Source of the DNA: Acidobacteriota bacterium
Lineage (GTDB): Bacteria > Acidobacteriota > Thermoanaerobaculia > Gp7-AA8
DNA length: 21,117 nt
Assembly: GCA_003223695.1 (NCBI GenBank)
Contig: QHVY01000119.1
Location: 1 to 21,117, forward strand
Reading direction: 5' to 3'
This document shows, piece by piece, positions 20,969-21,117 of this stretch. Position 1 is the first letter of the stretch. Each line of letters starts with the position of its first letter. A program made the translations under genes and the position numbers. Under the pieces are notes generated by a model that saw only the letters and a program-made list of their open reading frames with translations, had not been told where the DNA came from and made no database searches.

Positions 20969-21117
20969 ATGGTCCACGTCCGGAGGTCTCTGCTTCCCAT
21001 GGCGATCATTGCGATCGTTGCAGTCGTTTTCATCGGCGCCGCATCGACGAGTAAATCATCGACACCGAAGTGGGCGATGAATGCGTCGATCATCGAAGCG
21101 TGCAGTTGTCCGATGTT
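20969..21117 (+). CDS. DUF1326-like secreted protein (3' end missing)
   Basis: ATG 20969 follows a perfect AAGGAGG (20956-20962) at 6 bases. The visible 49 residues hold a membrane/signal segment (LLPMAIIAIVAVVFIGAAS) and then WAMNASIIEACSCPM, which matches the start of DUF1326 proteins, where a Cys-rich EACSC-x-CPC stretch opens the domain. The function of the family is unknown. The 79 bp between the KaiC-like gene and this start show no convincing promoter or terminator. Confidence 0.7.
   Translation, partial: MVHVRRSLLPMAIIAIVAVVFIGAASTSKSSTPKWAMNASIIEACSCPM

Overview
The window looks like one chromosomal stretch from a GC-rich, Gram-negative, probably soil or sediment bacterium. The best guess is Acidobacteriota. 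The grounds are a kinase-like/TonB fusion, a peptidase/beta-propeller/Omp85 fusion, a lipoprotein with Pro/Ala-rich tail, a DUF1326 protein and abundant extragenic palindromes. This is inference; there is no rRNA or other strict marker. No tRNA, rRNA, CRISPR array, IS element or prophage was seen.

Left part (1-4600): the 3' end of a membrane-spanning pseudokinase with a periplasmic TonB C-terminal domain runs rightward. It meets head-on a leftward GT-C (GT39/ArnT-like) membrane glycosyltransferase. Between and inside their 3' ends lies a large pair of head-to-head 7-bp tandem arrays (9 units, then 40 units of GGCACTK). The glycosyltransferase reads through the 40-unit array into a ~100-residue low-complexity tail, and it also carries a ~60-bp palindromic element in frame. 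DNA topoisomerase IB follows on the plus strand.

Middle (4600-10900): a leftward cluster encodes a TPR lipoprotein, a CsgG/TolB-N-like periplasmic protein (4-bp overlap) and a large secreted protein. That last protein joins an HExxH peptidase, a TolB-like propeller and an Omp85-type barrel, and it starts at a TTG behind a perfect Shine-Dalgarno. A second head-to-head heptamer pair, with a different sequence, lies between the last two genes. Divergent dprA shares a compact promoter region with this cluster. A cloverleaf-like palindrome separates dprA from a convergent YqjE/YqjD-like pair of small envelope proteins.

Right part (10900-21117): a tightly packed leftward operon looks like a synthase-dependent exopolysaccharide system. 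It encodes an NAGPA/DUF2233 phosphodiester glycosidase, a TPR plus outer-membrane barrel (PgaA/BcsC-like) exporter, a PgaC/IcaA-like GT2 synthase, an 84-residue membrane protein and a membrane-anchored GATase-fold-like protein. Transcribed away from it, behind a sigma-54-like promoter, is an LCP (LytR-CpsA-Psr) glycopolymer ligase. It has an unusual cytoplasmic coiled coil made of three 42-residue repeats, and it is interrupted by an apparent 1-base frameshift exactly after its last membrane helix. Next comes a KaiC-like ATPase fused to a receiver and a GGDEF-like domain, both lacking their signature residues. The window ends in a DUF1326-like secreted protein. The combination of synthase, exporter, phosphodiester glycosidase, LCP ligase and KaiC/pseudo-receiver regulator is the strongest candidate for an undescribed functional unit.
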